Part shown: piece after piece, positions 36,112 through 48,483 of the stretch
Numbering within the stretch: position 1 is the first letter of the stretch
Layout of the letters: the number at the start of each line of letters is the position of its first letter
Assembly: GCA_900618795.1 (NCBI GenBank)
Contig: UYJD01000018.1
Span: 1-64,000 of the forward strand
From: Cyanodermella asteris
Taxonomy: Eukaryota; Ascomycota; Lecanoromycetes; Ostropales; Stictidaceae
DNA: 64,000 bases
Reading direction: 5' to 3'
Translations under genes and position numbers: made by a program
The notes under the pieces: model-generated
Databases searched by the model: none
Seen by the model: the letters and a program-made list of their open reading frames with translations, nothing else
Told to the model about the DNA's origin: nothing

Positions 36112-38093
36112 TCACTTGGGTGACTCCTTCTCCTCGAGGATCATGGACAACTGTTTTCCATATCTCCATGTGCTGGTATGCAGGACTCGTTCGACCGGAC
36201 CACCAGGATTTCTCGCCTCTCTCACCAGGTCGACATAGTCGTCGGAACGTGGCCTTCGACGCTCCGGAAAGATATCTAGCAAGGCATTCTGGACTCCGGC
36301 AATCCGAAAATTGACCAATTCCGTCGGTGTTGAGTCGTCGATCTGATCGGGTTCAGCATAAATGACTCGTGGCGTCTTAGTCATTCCGTCCCTGTCTGAC
36401 AACCTGTCCTGCGCATTTTGGCTAGATTCATCTGACAACTCGACAGGGTGTGATGACCTGTGAGTGCAGACAGACGTTTGATCATGTCTACGCTTACTCA
36501 GTGCTTCACGACTCCATTTTTGCTTGTCTAAAACATCCGCCATTCTCCGCAGTTCACCAATTTTCACCGACAGGGCGGCCAACCTCGCGCGCAGCTCATC
36601 ATAAGTGCTCTTTGATCCCTTGACTGACTCATCCAGACTGTGCATGATGAGGTCGGGTGTTGTGAGACTTCTACCACAACCATTCAATGCAGTAGCACAG
36701 CCAGGATGGGAGTTTTGATCGTTGTTGATTGATGGACGGACCGTGCCTTGCGGACCACTCCCACCAGGTTGGTAGAGGTGGTCATCTGTACTTCCGGCAC
36801 ACGAGCGATCATATCCTGTCCCTTCATCGCAGACGCGGTCTCCACTGTCATCGCCGTAAGTGTCCGGATCATTGAGTGCTGCCAAACATGGATCAAAATC
36901 GGACCCTTTGCCATGCGAAAGCTTGTTGTTGACAGATCGAGACGACACCTCAGCCGGCTCCTCGGCCTCAGCAAGGACAGCTGGCTTGTCATAAGCCAAT
37001 CCGTCCTTTCCATCATTTCTGCTTTCATCTTTGTCGGTTTCCAACGTTATTCCAATTTCGTCGGCTGTTGAAACTCTCCTTTCTCTTGCTAAAGAGCTCA
37101 GGGTGTCCCGCAATCGTTCAATTCTTCTTGTTATATCATCAATTTCTGATCTTGTTTCGCGCAAACCCATTCCATATATCTCAATTTTCGAGTTGATGGT
37201 CATCAAACGTTTGCCGACTTCCTTTTTACTTTCCTTTTGCTCTGCCATGACAGTGCTAAGTTCATTTCGTCGTTCATTTTCCTCCGAAAGCACGGAAGAA
37301 AGCCAATCGCCAGGCTCAGATGCACTGGCGAGACTCTGCATCTCCGCAAAGACAGCCTCTGACCTTATTGTTGCTCACTACGGACAGACGGTTCGTCGTC
37401 CGCCAAATCCGGATCAGTATGAGGAGAAGGTCGATAATTTGTGGAATAGATCGGACGGTTGCGTCCGAGAATGCTGCGCGCTCCTGATGATGGGTCACTT
37501 TGCGCCGCAGGCAGCTGAAATATTGCTCCCGGTGGAAAGGTTTGAGCCTGATTACCTGCTACTGGACCGGAGACGTTGGCGAGGACCAATAAACCTGACT
37601 GCAAAACTGGCGGGATATGGGGTGGATTGGCTGCCCCTCGACGGACGTCGAACACTCCAGTTGACGCCAAAGATGGCAGAGATGGCTGCGAAGCTATGTA
37701 AATTGACTGCAAAGGTGGCAGAGTGCAAGGATGAGGGGCAGATGGTCGAGCGGGTACGTCGTTGCTGTTGAGCAATGAAGCTATTGGCACAGCTCGCGTA
37801 ATACGACGATGATCATACGATGACTGACCCGGGGGGTTGATCCTGACCACTGATGGAGGCAACTGAAGACCCGGCACTTCTGAATTATTGTCCACTGGAG
37901 CCACTGGAGGAGGGTTGTTGTTTGCTGGAGCCACAGGGGGGTTGCTGTTGTTGGTCGTGGCCACGAGGAGGTTGATGTTGTCGGCCGGAGCCACGGGAGG
38001 ATGAGTGTCGTCGTCGTTCAGTACGTTCTCAATACGCATTAAGTCCCGAATGGCGGCAGCATGCGCGTCGTCAAGATAGTTGCCGCCGGACAT
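36112..38093 (-). CDS. Unknown coiled-coil protein, two coding segments
   Basis: Two open segments on the same strand are separated by only 23 nt: 38093-37365 (from ATG) and 37341-36112. A phase-0 intron 37385-37342 (44 nt, GTCCGT donor, GAG acceptor) would fuse them into about 645 residues; this is a candidate only. The first segment carries PPVAPA(D/N)N tandem motifs and is Pro/Asn-rich. The second has a coiled coil (EENERRNEL through DDITRRIERLRDTLSSL), an acidic linker, a second helix (ELRARLAALSVKIGELRRMADVLDKQ) and a basic C-terminal region (FPERRRPRSDDYVDLVREARNPG). No family recognised. If the intron is wrong, these are two adjacent genes or a frameshifted one. Confidence 0.5.
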
Positions 38094-40096
38094 GATCCGT
38101 GTGGAATGCTCCTTGCAAGCGCTACAGAAGCAAAGCAGCGCGCTGAAAGGTCAAGAGTGCGATTGAATCCTGAAGAGTGCAGCTGGAACTCCAAGCCAAA
38201 GAGCAAGGCAATCTACAGTTTCAGTGTGGTCAGCGAACGCGGAGGTTATCTGAAGAATGACAAAGCGCGAAACCAAAGTGCAAAGCAGACCGAAATCCAA
38301 ATTTGTTCGGCAAAGCAGAAGGTTGTTTGAGGGGTGCAAGAGCAAAGAAAGGTAAAAAAGGCCAGGCCTTTTGATAGTCGGACCTGGACTGATCGTGAAA
38401 CAAACTGGCTACAAGTCGCACCCGGGATCGAACACAATTTTAAGACCCTGTGGGATATTCCAACTGCCCATGGATTGTGCGGCGATGCGGCGGCTCGCCC
38501 ACGCGCCCGACATTTCGGACCTCATTTCCACAAACACATCTGGACTTGGACCAGCGTTACGAATGGACAAAGGGCAGTCGAAAGGTCCGAGAAAGTATTG
38601 TTCCAAGACGCGAAGAGATGGAAAGTTCTCTGGATGGTGGTCTCTAGCCCTGATCAGATCGAGACGTATAAAGGCGTGCATAGGCCTCTCCTATCGACCA
38701 GTGCTCCTCGTAGCTCTGCACAATATTCGGCCCAGTATTTTTCGAGGTACGTATTACAGACCATGCTTGACGACTCCGGCGCGCACGCCTCGAAGTATTC
38801 ACACAGGTACACCTCCGTATGCAGGCCATTGAGCCTGTCCAAACCACCGGATTTGTGTTTTCAAGTTTGCAAAACAATTCAAGAACCATACTTTTATATC
38901 CGAGGACCAACATACGGATCGTTGCAAGAACTAGCTCCCGTCACCCAGGACCGCCGAGTCAATCAAAAACATGACAGCAAATATCCTACGAGTTTTGCAA
39001 AGAGTGTGCGAACCCCCGACCTCCTACATACGATAGCTACGCCGATGCGATTCACGAATCGGCGCTATAAAATTCGGCCTTCTGGTATAAAAGAAAACGT
39101 CCCGAATAGGAAAAAACCAACCAGGGGTTTTTTTTTTCAAATTCGCTACCACATTCACCAAAACCAGTCGACACCACAATTCGCGAGCCACCGGCTCTCG
39201 GGGACTCTTTGTTCAGAGTACCGCTTGCGCGCCCGAGCAAGAACCACAGGCTCGGCCTTGAATTGAATATGCAAAGCTCAATCAGGGCTCGAATTCTTTC
39301 ACCAAATGACGGACGCGCCTCGGAACCGATGTCACGGTCAGTCCCCCCCGGGGGGGAGAGAAAGGCCCCGATGCGTCCTCGTCCCCCGTGAATTGCGATG
39401 AGGTCCGGGGATTCGAGCTCCGTCCGCCTTGGACGAGGAATCTAATTTTTTATTTATTTAAATTTTTTTTTTCTCAATTTCTTTCTTACTCTTTTATCGA
39501 AGACACGATCCGTTTTTCGGCTCCGGAGCTGAACGATCGACGCTGGATCGAACGATTTCGACTCCAAGGTGTGCTCCGTGACTCGTGTCGAAGCTGCGGC
39601 TTGTTGCTGCCTGCAGCTTGCTTCCGGGTCGTCAGGATCGTTGCTGGGGCTTTCTGTTATCCGATGCTTGGATGCTTGGACCCAGCCCCCGGGGCGGAAG
39701 CTCCGAGTCGGTTGATCCCGTGACGCGACGGGGGCTGAGAAACGGACTTTTGTGGGGAGCTTCGGGGTCGTGGTGGGTGTATCGTGTCTTGTGGGAAGCC
39801 TCTCCGGCGGGAGAACCGTATCTTCAATACAGCGGAGCGCTGGTTGGGAGGCACAAATTGCCGGTTCAGAATACACGGTCAGACGGAACAAAAACACACG
39901 GCAGAACTTTTCTCGGTCAGAATTGAGATTTGCACCATTTGTTTTTAGCTGATCGCAGCTTTCCAGAGCCATTTGTTGTGCGTGTGATCCAAAGCAAATT
40001 TGCTCTGCGCACTGATCACAGCTCTAATGTGCTATAAAATACCCATTTTTATCGTAAGTTTCATTATTCATCAACCGTTATGTGTTTTCCAGGATC
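38094..40096. other. Gene-empty stretch with homopolymers and tRNA-like fragments
   Basis: About 2 kb without a convincing gene. It holds T runs near 39127-39136 and 39444-39475, a C/G run near 39343-39357, and three short stretches resembling tRNA T-arms (minus strand near 38420-38435 and 39005-39025, plus strand near 39397-39413), none within a foldable full tRNA. A 310-codon plus frame (38334-39266) lacks an ATG start and any motif. The stretch could be decayed repeats. Confidence 0.4.
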
Positions 40097-41246
40097 TCAG
40101 GCCCTTGTGTGTGTGATATGACTGAAGTGCCCAGGAACCCGGTCGCGACACATTTTGCAGTCGGCCTTGTATCCCATGCTAAACACAGCTTTATTGCCAT
40201 GTAATCCCTCCACTCCCAGACCAATGCCGTTTTCACTCCCCTGATTGCTGCCTTGCCGGCTCATTGATGATGCCGAAGTAGGCGCTTGCGCTAGATGCCC
40301 TTCCCCTGGGGCCGGTGAGCCTGATATAGCATCTGATCGTCGTCGTTGACCACTCACTGATGGACTTCGTTGCATGAAGATGGGGGCTGTAGGCGAAGCG
40401 GGACTCATGGCCATATCTTCGTCAACGATGCCATGCGCCTGTAAACGTTGCATCTGCGTGGCATACTGTTGATGACCGACCATTGCCGCGTGGCTATCTC
40501 CCTCTCCCAGCATCATGGTGTCCCCTGCAAAGTCTTCCGATATTGGGCTGGGCATGTTACGCTCATGCATTCCGTGAGGGTACAATGCCAAATTGTAGTG
40601 ATTCGTTCTATGATGGTGAGGCAACGGCGAACCGGCAGCATTCGGTGGTGGAGTCGGCTGTTCATGCGTTGAGAAGTGACCATATATCGGCGTCGGTACT
40701 CTCGTGCTCAGGTCGGCTGCTTGACTTTGCGTACCGAGCATAATTGGCGCGAGTCGACCTTGTCGGGAGTTTGAACGTGTTGGCGTTTGAGACTTTGGAG
40801 AGACCATGGGAGAAGAAGGCCCACGCGAACGTCGTTGAGGCGTGTGCGGCTCGTTGCCGTTCGGTGTGTGCTCATCCATGTCCATGTCCATATCGTCATC
40901 GGCCGGCGTGAACACGGTCGATGGTACTGCCACAGATGGTCCGAGAGGCGGACTCCTGATCTCTTTCTCATCTTCCTCGGACGAATCTGCGGGGGTGAGG
41001 GTCGGTGTGTTGGGGCCGGGAAGGGAATGGTTCTGCTGTGCGGCGAAGGCGTTGCTCGAGTTGCTTACAGAGGGCGTCCGAAAGACAAGCTTGCGATGTT
41101 TCTAGCTTCTGTCAGCCATTGCTCCGAGACGGCGACAATTCGGGCGTACTCACCGGTTGATCCGACCAGTCTTGGGAGACAGCAGCATCGTCCTCGCGGA
41201 GGCGTTTGCCGAGGCTGTTGAACTGTGTCTCCATGTCCATGTCCAT
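40097..41246 (-). CDS. Conserved fungal protein with C-terminal CxxC tail, unknown function
   Basis: Two exons, 41246-41154 (31 codons, MDMDMETQFNSLGKRLREDD) and 41101-40097, phase-0 intron of 52 nt with donor GTGAGT and acceptor TAG; 365 residues. Most of the chain is disordered, rich in Pro, Ser, Gln and Met, with SPIS and TPTR-like phosphorylation-prone motifs. The last 25 residues are compact, KADCKMCRDRVPGHFSHITH, with a CxxC pair and two His that could bind a metal. I recall this tail as a recurring feature of short hypothetical ascomycete proteins, without a known function. The exon structure is well supported by continuous reading of both pieces. Confidence 0.7.
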
Positions 41247-41887
41247 GGTGCTGTGGTGCTGCAAGCAGGAGGCAATGGGGAAGGAATGAGCAGCAGAGGG
41301 ATCCGTCAGCCTATCATCGGTGCAGTAGAGACTGGAGAAGGCAAGTTGGGAGGGCTCTCAGAGCGACGCGACGCTGACGGCTGGTGAGGGCAATTGGGGA
41401 AAGGCTGCAGCAGCAGTCAAAGGTCGGTAAGTCGACGAAGGACGATCAGACGGAAGCCGAGGCTGAGATGTTAGAGTATACGGGCTTGTCGACTGGAAGT
41501 TTATAGCTGTCAAATGGTTCAAAACGAGGCATAAAGCAGCACGAAGGAGATAGGACGAAACGAAACGAGATCAAGTCTGGAAGAGTGGTGGAGAGTCAGT
41601 CAGCCGCTGAAGTCGGGACGCATAGGTAAATAGTCGAGACGAAACGATATTCAGCGCAAGCGCGGACTGGCGTGCCGCCGACAACTGAAAGAAAGAAAAC
41701 AGCTGGGCTGCCCCGCAGTCTGCCCGCCGGAACCTGCAACCAGGGCTCAAACACCAGTCTGACACGCCAGGATAGGCACGATAGACACCGTGAATTCATG
41801 CCCCATGTCTCACCTAGCCCGGCTCAGCAGCTCTCGCCTCCGAGCGGCCACCGAGGACGACGTAGCAATCAACAAAATGTCAAGTCG

Positions 41888-41996
41888 GCAAACTATCCCG
41901 CGAAACACCTTGCGGTACGCGGCTAAGTATGTGACTGAATGCTTAGCGATCTATTTTAGTAAATATCTGACAGCTACTAAGTTGGCTGGTCAGCCA
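41888..41996. repeat. Decayed 12-nt-period tandem array (copy 5)
   Basis: Units such as GGCTAAGTATGT, GACTGAATGCTT, AGCGATCTATTT and TAGTAAATATCT keep the 12-nt step but are more diverged than the copies at 1.7 or 8.8 kb. It lies between the divergent CxxC-tail gene and DAHP synthase. Confidence 0.55.
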
Positions 41997-42220
41997 CGAT
42001 CCAACATGTATCGAAGCATATGTGGAGGTGAACATGATTATGCACACAAAATCAGTTGTTTAACACAATGCATGCATTTCTAGCCCATGTCTGCCCAAGT
42101 ACCTTGGAATTCGAGCGGCATACAGCGTGCTTAGCTTTGGGAAGAACGATTCGCTGGCGGGGTCAGGAGCTGCAGCTCCGACTCTCGCTGCTGCCCAGGA
42201 AAAAAAGTGCCCCCATTACT

Positions 42221-42227
42221 TGACTCA
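42221..42227 (+). promoter_or_regulatory. Gcn4/CPC1/CpcA binding site
   Basis: A perfect TGACTCA, the element bound by the bZIP activator of cross-pathway amino-acid control, lies 117 bp before the DAHP synthase ATG. Fungal DAHP synthase genes are classic targets of this control. Confidence 0.75.
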
Positions 42228-42235
42228 TTCTCTGA

Positions 42236-43435
<1,200 letters not shown>

Positions 43436-43483
43436 AGCGAGCAAGAAGCGAAGCTTGGCGAAAATCTACCGGCATTACATGAA

Positions 43484-45517
43484 ATGGTCACTGAATGGTT
43501 CACGTCCACCAAGAACTCTGCGCCTGTTGTAAAGGCAAATGTGCCAACTGAGACAGTCCTGCCCATCGTGCAAGTTGTGCCCTTCCACGACTTTATGCCC
43601 TCCAACGACGTCGTGACCATCGAAGAACTTCTGCCGACCGAGAATGTCATTTCCACCGGAGAGATTATGGAAGACAAGTCCACCAGAAACATTGTGCAGA
43701 CTAGCGATGTGTCACCTGTCGAAGAAGTCGTGTCCACGGGCGAGTTCATGGCCAACGAAAAACCGCCTACCGAAAATGCTATCTTGACCACAAAAGCCAT
43801 GCCGGCCTGGGATTCTGATTCCACCGAAGAAACTAAATCTATCTCTACTGAGGCATCGATATCGTCTCGCAAAGCTATGGGCGCCATGGATGATAAACGT
43901 GCGAACAATGTTGTGACCACCGCAAAGCCCGTGCCTACCGGAAGTGTCGCTCCAACCCGAGGAGTCATCCTCGCCGAAGTTCCAATGCCTACCGAGGAAA
44001 CTATGCCTTGCAAGAATTTCAAGGCAGTCGACAAAAATCTGCCAAACAAGGAAAGCGCGCCATTGGAAACAAATGGAGCCATTAAAGAAGTCAGGTCTGC
44101 CGAATATGTTGTAACAGTCTCAGCCCCTAGGTCAGCAACGCCGGATCAAGAAGCAGATGGCTCTCGGGATTATTTACGTGATTTCGAAGAAGAGTACGAA
44201 AAACAGGCCCAAGCTGTGTCTAAGCTCGCAAAGCTAAAACGCGCTGTCATTGAAAGCAAGCGGGTGTTGTCAGATGCGGAGACTGAAGCTGTGGCTAGCA
44301 TCCTGAAGATGATGGAGGGGAGAGACGACATGGCCCGCCAGCTACAAATTTCCAACGCGCGAGCTAAGCAGTCAATACATGAAGCTTCGAATAGAACCTC
44401 AAAAATTCCAGACTCCGAACCGATTGCCGCCGTTCGGAGCGAGTCATCTTGCAGCGAAGCAACGGCAGTCTTCACTGAATCAAGCGATGGCGCCGAGCTG
44501 TGTGTCCCGGCGCCGGTAAACTCTTCTTGGGCTCCGGAAATACGAAACTTGCAGGGAAAAGCACACTTTGAGCGTCACATGAAGAATTCTCTATCGGCAC
44601 TTGCTCTCGACTTCGGTCGCTCGCCATCCGGACTCGAGCAAAGTCGCTGGCGCAGGAGCGATACGACGGCGAAGAACCAGCAGAAATTGTACGTTCGACA
44701 GCGAGCAGGTGGATTACCAAAGAGCAAGCTCTTTGCGCGTCAGTCAAATGTAGGATCGGTCCCGACAACGCTGGACTGCCAGAAACTGTCTCGGAACCTC
44801 GAAGTGGCGCGTGCTGCAAGGCAAGAAAAGACCGATGAGTTCGGCAAAGGCTTGATGGGACAAGACATTCTCAAAGTGATGGATCCTTTGTCGCTTGGCA
44901 TGGGGCATTCTCGCGGACACGGCGTGAGGATACTTGGGAGGGTTTATCCGGTTGGAGAGGGCACGCTGCCAGACTGGAGGAAGCCTACGAAGCTTGCAGA
45001 GGCATGGTATGTCTTCGCAAAGGCTTTGCTCGGAATAACAAGTCGGGCCGGCCGGTGTGCAACAGCTCAAATGTACAGCCACATATCACAGGTGTACTGG
45101 ACGCATATTCCTCTCAAAGTTTGCGGCATTCCCAAGCTTGTTACAGTACCAAGTGGGTTTTTCACAGCCTTTTTACACCTGGTTGGCCAGAAGCCGACAT
45201 TCAAGTCATTCTTCGAAGGCTTGGTAGAGGGCGTGGAATTCGATCTGTCGGAGGAGCTGGTGAGGCAGCGGAAGATTGGCACAAAGCGCTGGGAACGCCT
45301 GTGGGACAAGGTACCTGAAATCTACGCCGTGCAGGCGGACGCGAGGGAGGAGCACGAAAGCTGCCAAAACATGATGGCGAAGCTCGGCTGCCGCGATTTC
45401 CAAAGGGCAGCGCAATTATTGGGGAAGGAAATGATTGATTTAGCAAAGGAGGAAGTGGTCAAGGAACTGGTCAGAAGGAAACTGTCGGAAGTAGGCGCAT
45501 ATCTTAGACAGACATGA
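43484..45517 (+). CDS. Unknown protein with degenerate N-terminal repeats
   Basis: Long uninterrupted frame of 677 codons from ATG 43484. Residues 1-210 are low-complexity with recurring short motifs built on PTE, STGE and PVEEVV, giving a loose repeat of 10-15 residues. Residues about 225-300 are helical (DYLRDFEEEYEKQAQAVSKL, AKLKRAVIESKRVL). A folded C-terminal domain of about 200 residues (ILGRVYPVGEGTLPDWRKP, then AWYVFAKALLGITS and QMYSHISQVYWTHIPLKVCG) is unknown to me. The start 48 bp after the DAHP synthase stop is unusually close for separate fungal genes. A later Met may be the real start, or the two may share a transcript. Confidence 0.6.
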   Translation: MVTEWFTSTKNSAPVVKANVPTETVLPIVQVVPFHDFMPSNDVVTIEELLPTENVISTGEIMEDKSTRNIVQTSDVSPVEEVVSTGEFMANEKPPTENAILTTKAMPAWDSDSTEETKSISTEASISSRKAMGAMDDKRANNVVTTAKPVPTGSVAPTRGVILAEVPMPTEETMPCKNFKAVDKNLPNKESAPLETNGAIKEVRSAEYVVTVSAPRSATPDQEADGSRDYLRDFEEEYEKQAQAVSKLAKLKRAVIESKRVLSDAETEAVASILKMMEGRDDMARQLQISNARAKQSIHEASNRTSKIPDSEPIAAVRSESSCSEATAVFTESSDGAELCVPAPVNSSWAPEIRNLQGKAHFERHMKNSLSALALDFGRSPSGLEQSRWRRSDTTAKNQQKLYVRQRAGGLPKSKLFARQSNVGSVPTTLDCQKLSRNLEVARAARQEKTDEFGKGLMGQDILKVMDPLSLGMGHSRGHGVRILGRVYPVGEGTLPDWRKPTKLAEAWYVFAKALLGITSRAGRCATAQMYSHISQVYWTHIPLKVCGIPKLVTVPSGFFTAFLHLVGQKPTFKSFFEGLVEGVEFDLSEELVRQRKIGTKRWERLWDKVPEIYAVQADAREEHESCQNMMAKLGCRDFQRAAQLLGKEMIDLAKEEVVKELVRRKLSEVGAYLRQT

Positions 45518-46461
45518 TAATCCGCGTCCAGCCGCGCTCTGTAAGTGTGTAGCGACGAAAGGAAGCATTTGTTCCCCACAACAGCCTCTCGACAATGTCT
45601 GAGCGTATCTCCCCGAAGCTTCAGCCGTCACTTCTCCGTCCACGTACCCACCGCGAGATGCAAGTGCGCCATTTAATTCATACAAACAGCTTGGTCAACA
45701 GCAGATGTGCTGGAGTCGAGCTGCACGGACAAGCGTTTGCGGCGTGGCGGCGGCCAATTCCGAAACAGGGCGTCTTCCCGCCGTCGCAGAATCCAGAGTT
45801 GAGTTCCGACCTGGATTTGGCGGGCGCAATGTACCAACGAAGGCGACGGGAGTCAGATACAGCCGTTGAAAGCTTGTCGTCTGTTCAAGTCCGATTCTGT
45901 GGTGTTGGCTGTCAGAGAGCGTTTCGAGCTGCTGCTTCTAGAAGGCATCGAGAAGACTTGCGCCCGTCTTCGCAGGCCGAAGACGCAACTCTGCTCCCCA
46001 GAGACTCCCCCAATCTGCAACGATCGACGCCCTGGTTGAGTGGTTGTGACCTTGGCTTATCAACCTTGCAGCCAATCGCCTCGAGTGGAGAAAACGTGCC
46101 CCAGCTTGAGATAGCGATCTTTCCGCCGGAAACCGACCTGTGGCTTCTTCTCCACTCCCTTCGACCTCCATCCCCATCGTCGGTCGTCCGTTCATAAGAA
46201 AGGCCGTGTCGCTTTGTATAACAGAGGCCATTATCAGCGTACTTCAGACGTTGTGGTGCGACTCGACAAATCCTTATCACGACCAGAGTTGAACGCGGAT
46301 GCCGTTGCTACCTTGCCCTTGAAAATTGCCTCCCCGCCGGATTTCGATTTCAACGACTTGCGCACTTGTACATAACAGGCGTGTGTTCATTTGTTGCAAC
46401 TCCTCGATGCTGCCAACAATTTTCGTTTAGAACCACCAACAACTCACGACATTTCGCGACC
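45518..46461. other. Intergenic with one weak open frame
   Basis: A 200-codon plus frame at 45595-46197 starts with ATG but has no recognised motif and irregular composition, so I do not call it a gene. The remainder is the leader and promoter of the permease gene. Confidence 0.4.
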
Positions 46462-48256
46462 ATGGAGTACGAGGCAAAGCCGGCGGCAAATGTCGCTCAA
46501 GTCTACGATACAGAGAAGGCTGGCTACCGCAGCGACTATTCGCCCTCTGACCCAGCACGCGGCGACTCGGTCATTGACGGCTTCGAAGGACAACTCGTCA
46601 ATGTCGACAGAGATGGCACGACCCACCGGGGTCTGAAGTCCCGCCACATTCAGCTGATCGCCCTCGGAGGAGCCATCGGCACCGGTCTCTTCGTCGGATC
46701 CGGCGAGAACCTGGCGAGCGTCGGCCCTGCAGACTTCTTCATGGCTTTCTGTGTCATGAGCGTCATCATCTGGTGGGTCACTAACGCCCTCGCCGAGATG
46801 ACCACCTGGCTTCCCATTCCCGGTGTCAGTGTGCCTTTCTACATCAACCGCTTCTGGGATCCGAGTCTGGCTTTTGCGAGCGGCTGGAACTACTGGTATA
46901 CCTATGCCATGCTGATTGCAGCCGAGATCAGTGCCGCATCCATCGTCATCGATTACTGGACAACCAAAGTGCACGTTGCAGTCTGGATATCCATCTTGCT
47001 GGTCCTGGTCATAGCCCTCAACGTCTTCGCCGTCAAACTCTTCGGCGAAGCCGAGTTCTGGTTCGCAAGCATCAAGATCATAGCCCTCGTCGTCCTGATC
47101 ATCACCGGAATCGTCATCTTCTTCGGCGGCGGACCCAACCAAGAAAAGGTCCTCGGATTCTGGTACTGGCAGGAACCCGGCGCATTCAACCCCTACCCGA
47201 AAGGCGTGCCCGAGCAGACGGGCCGTTTCCTGGGCTTCTGGCACGCACTCGTCCTGTCGGGCTTCTCGTTCATCACCTCGCCCGAACTCATCGCCATCAC
47301 GGCCGGAGAATCCGAGGCACCGCGCCGTAACCTCCCCAAAGCCGCATCTCGCTTCGTCTACCGTCTGGCCTTCTTCTACTGCGTCGGCTCACTGGTCATC
47401 AGCGTCATCGTGCCGTACACCGACCCGGGCCTCCTGAGCGGCGCAAGCGACGCGAGCGCTTCCCCATTTGTGCTCGGAATCCAGAACGCGGGCATCCCGG
47501 TCCTGAACCACATCGTCAACGCCGTCGTCTTGACCAGCGCCACCAGCGCCGCAAACAGCTTCCTGTACGCCGGCAGCAGAAACCTCTACTCCCTCGCCTG
47601 CGTCGGCCAAGCACCCGCCATTTTCCGCCGCTGCACAAAGAAGGGCAACGTACCCATCTACGCCATCTTGTTCACGGCCGCGCTTTCCTGCCTCGTGTAT
47701 CTGAGCGTCAGCAGCGGGAGCACGAAAGTTTTCAACTGGTTCCTGAACCTGACCACAATCTCAGGGTAAGCACCCGAGCTCCTGACCAATATACACCTAA
47801 ATTTTTCTTTACTGACGCAATTTTGATAGATTCATCGCTTGGATCACCCTCATGCTCGCCTACACGCGCTTCCACGCCAGCCTCAAGCGTCAAAACTCCC
47901 TGCACACCCGCCCTTACTCCACCATCTGGCAACCCTACACCACCTACTTCGCCCTCGGCTTCCTGATCCTCCTGACGCTGACCAACGGCTTTCAAGTCTT
48001 CTTCCCGGCCATCTGCAACAGCCCCGATTTCGCCTCCCAGTTCCTGGCCGCGTACATCACCTTGCCCGCCTTTCTGGTCTTGTATTTCGGACACAAGATT
48101 TGGTATCGCGTCAAGACGGGCGAGTGGTTGTGGGTGCGCAGGATCGAGGATGTGGATGTCTGGAGTGGGAAGGCGTTGGCGGACGAGGAGGAGAGGAATT
48201 ACGAGGTGAGAACGCCGAGGAATTGGCTTGAAAAGGTCTGGTTTTACATTGCGTGA
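46462..48256 (+). CDS. Amino-acid permease (YAT family, Dip5-like)
   Basis: Plasma-membrane proton-coupled amino-acid importer. Two exons, 46462-47765 and 47830-48256, phase-2 intron of 64 nt (donor GTAAGC, acceptor TAG); 576 residues. The chain shows a cytosolic head, then the family-defining RGLKSRHIQLIALGGAIGTG and LFVGSG, about twelve hydrophobic segments, FWYWQEPGAFNPY, SGFSFITSPELIAITAGE and EAPRRNLPKA, all standard for fungal YAT permeases. The FWYWQEPGAFNPY loop and tail (LEKVWFYIA) are closest in my reading to Dip5-type acidic amino-acid permeases. It converges on the trehalase gene, 227 bp between stops. Confidence 0.93.
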
Positions 48257-48483
48257 GTCTGCGACAATGGAGTGTATATGGAGGTAATATAAAAAGTTAT
48301 ATATGGAATATCTGGGCTTCGGCGACTATATATCAAGACACGATAGACTTTAGCACGTTCTATGTGGTCGACCTTTGGAGGCGCAAAAGTGGTCACCGTA
48401 TCAACGGTCGAGCAGATCAATATCCATTTCAATTCATAACTCATCTAGCTTCTTTCGTTTCAGAACGTCGTCTTTCCGGGGTT

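Noticed and set aside
38400-38480. Possible minus-strand tRNA
   Set aside because: A- and B-box-like words are present, but the spacing is about ten bases too short and neither T-stem nor acceptor stem pairs.
38334-39266. 310-codon plus-strand open frame in the gene-free stretch
   Set aside because: It begins at GTG, has no motif or domain-like composition, and crosses a T homopolymer and tRNA-like fragments.
45595-46197. 200-codon plus frame with ATG
   Set aside because: No recognised motif, irregular composition, no hydrophobic or repeat structure; a chance frame cannot be excluded.
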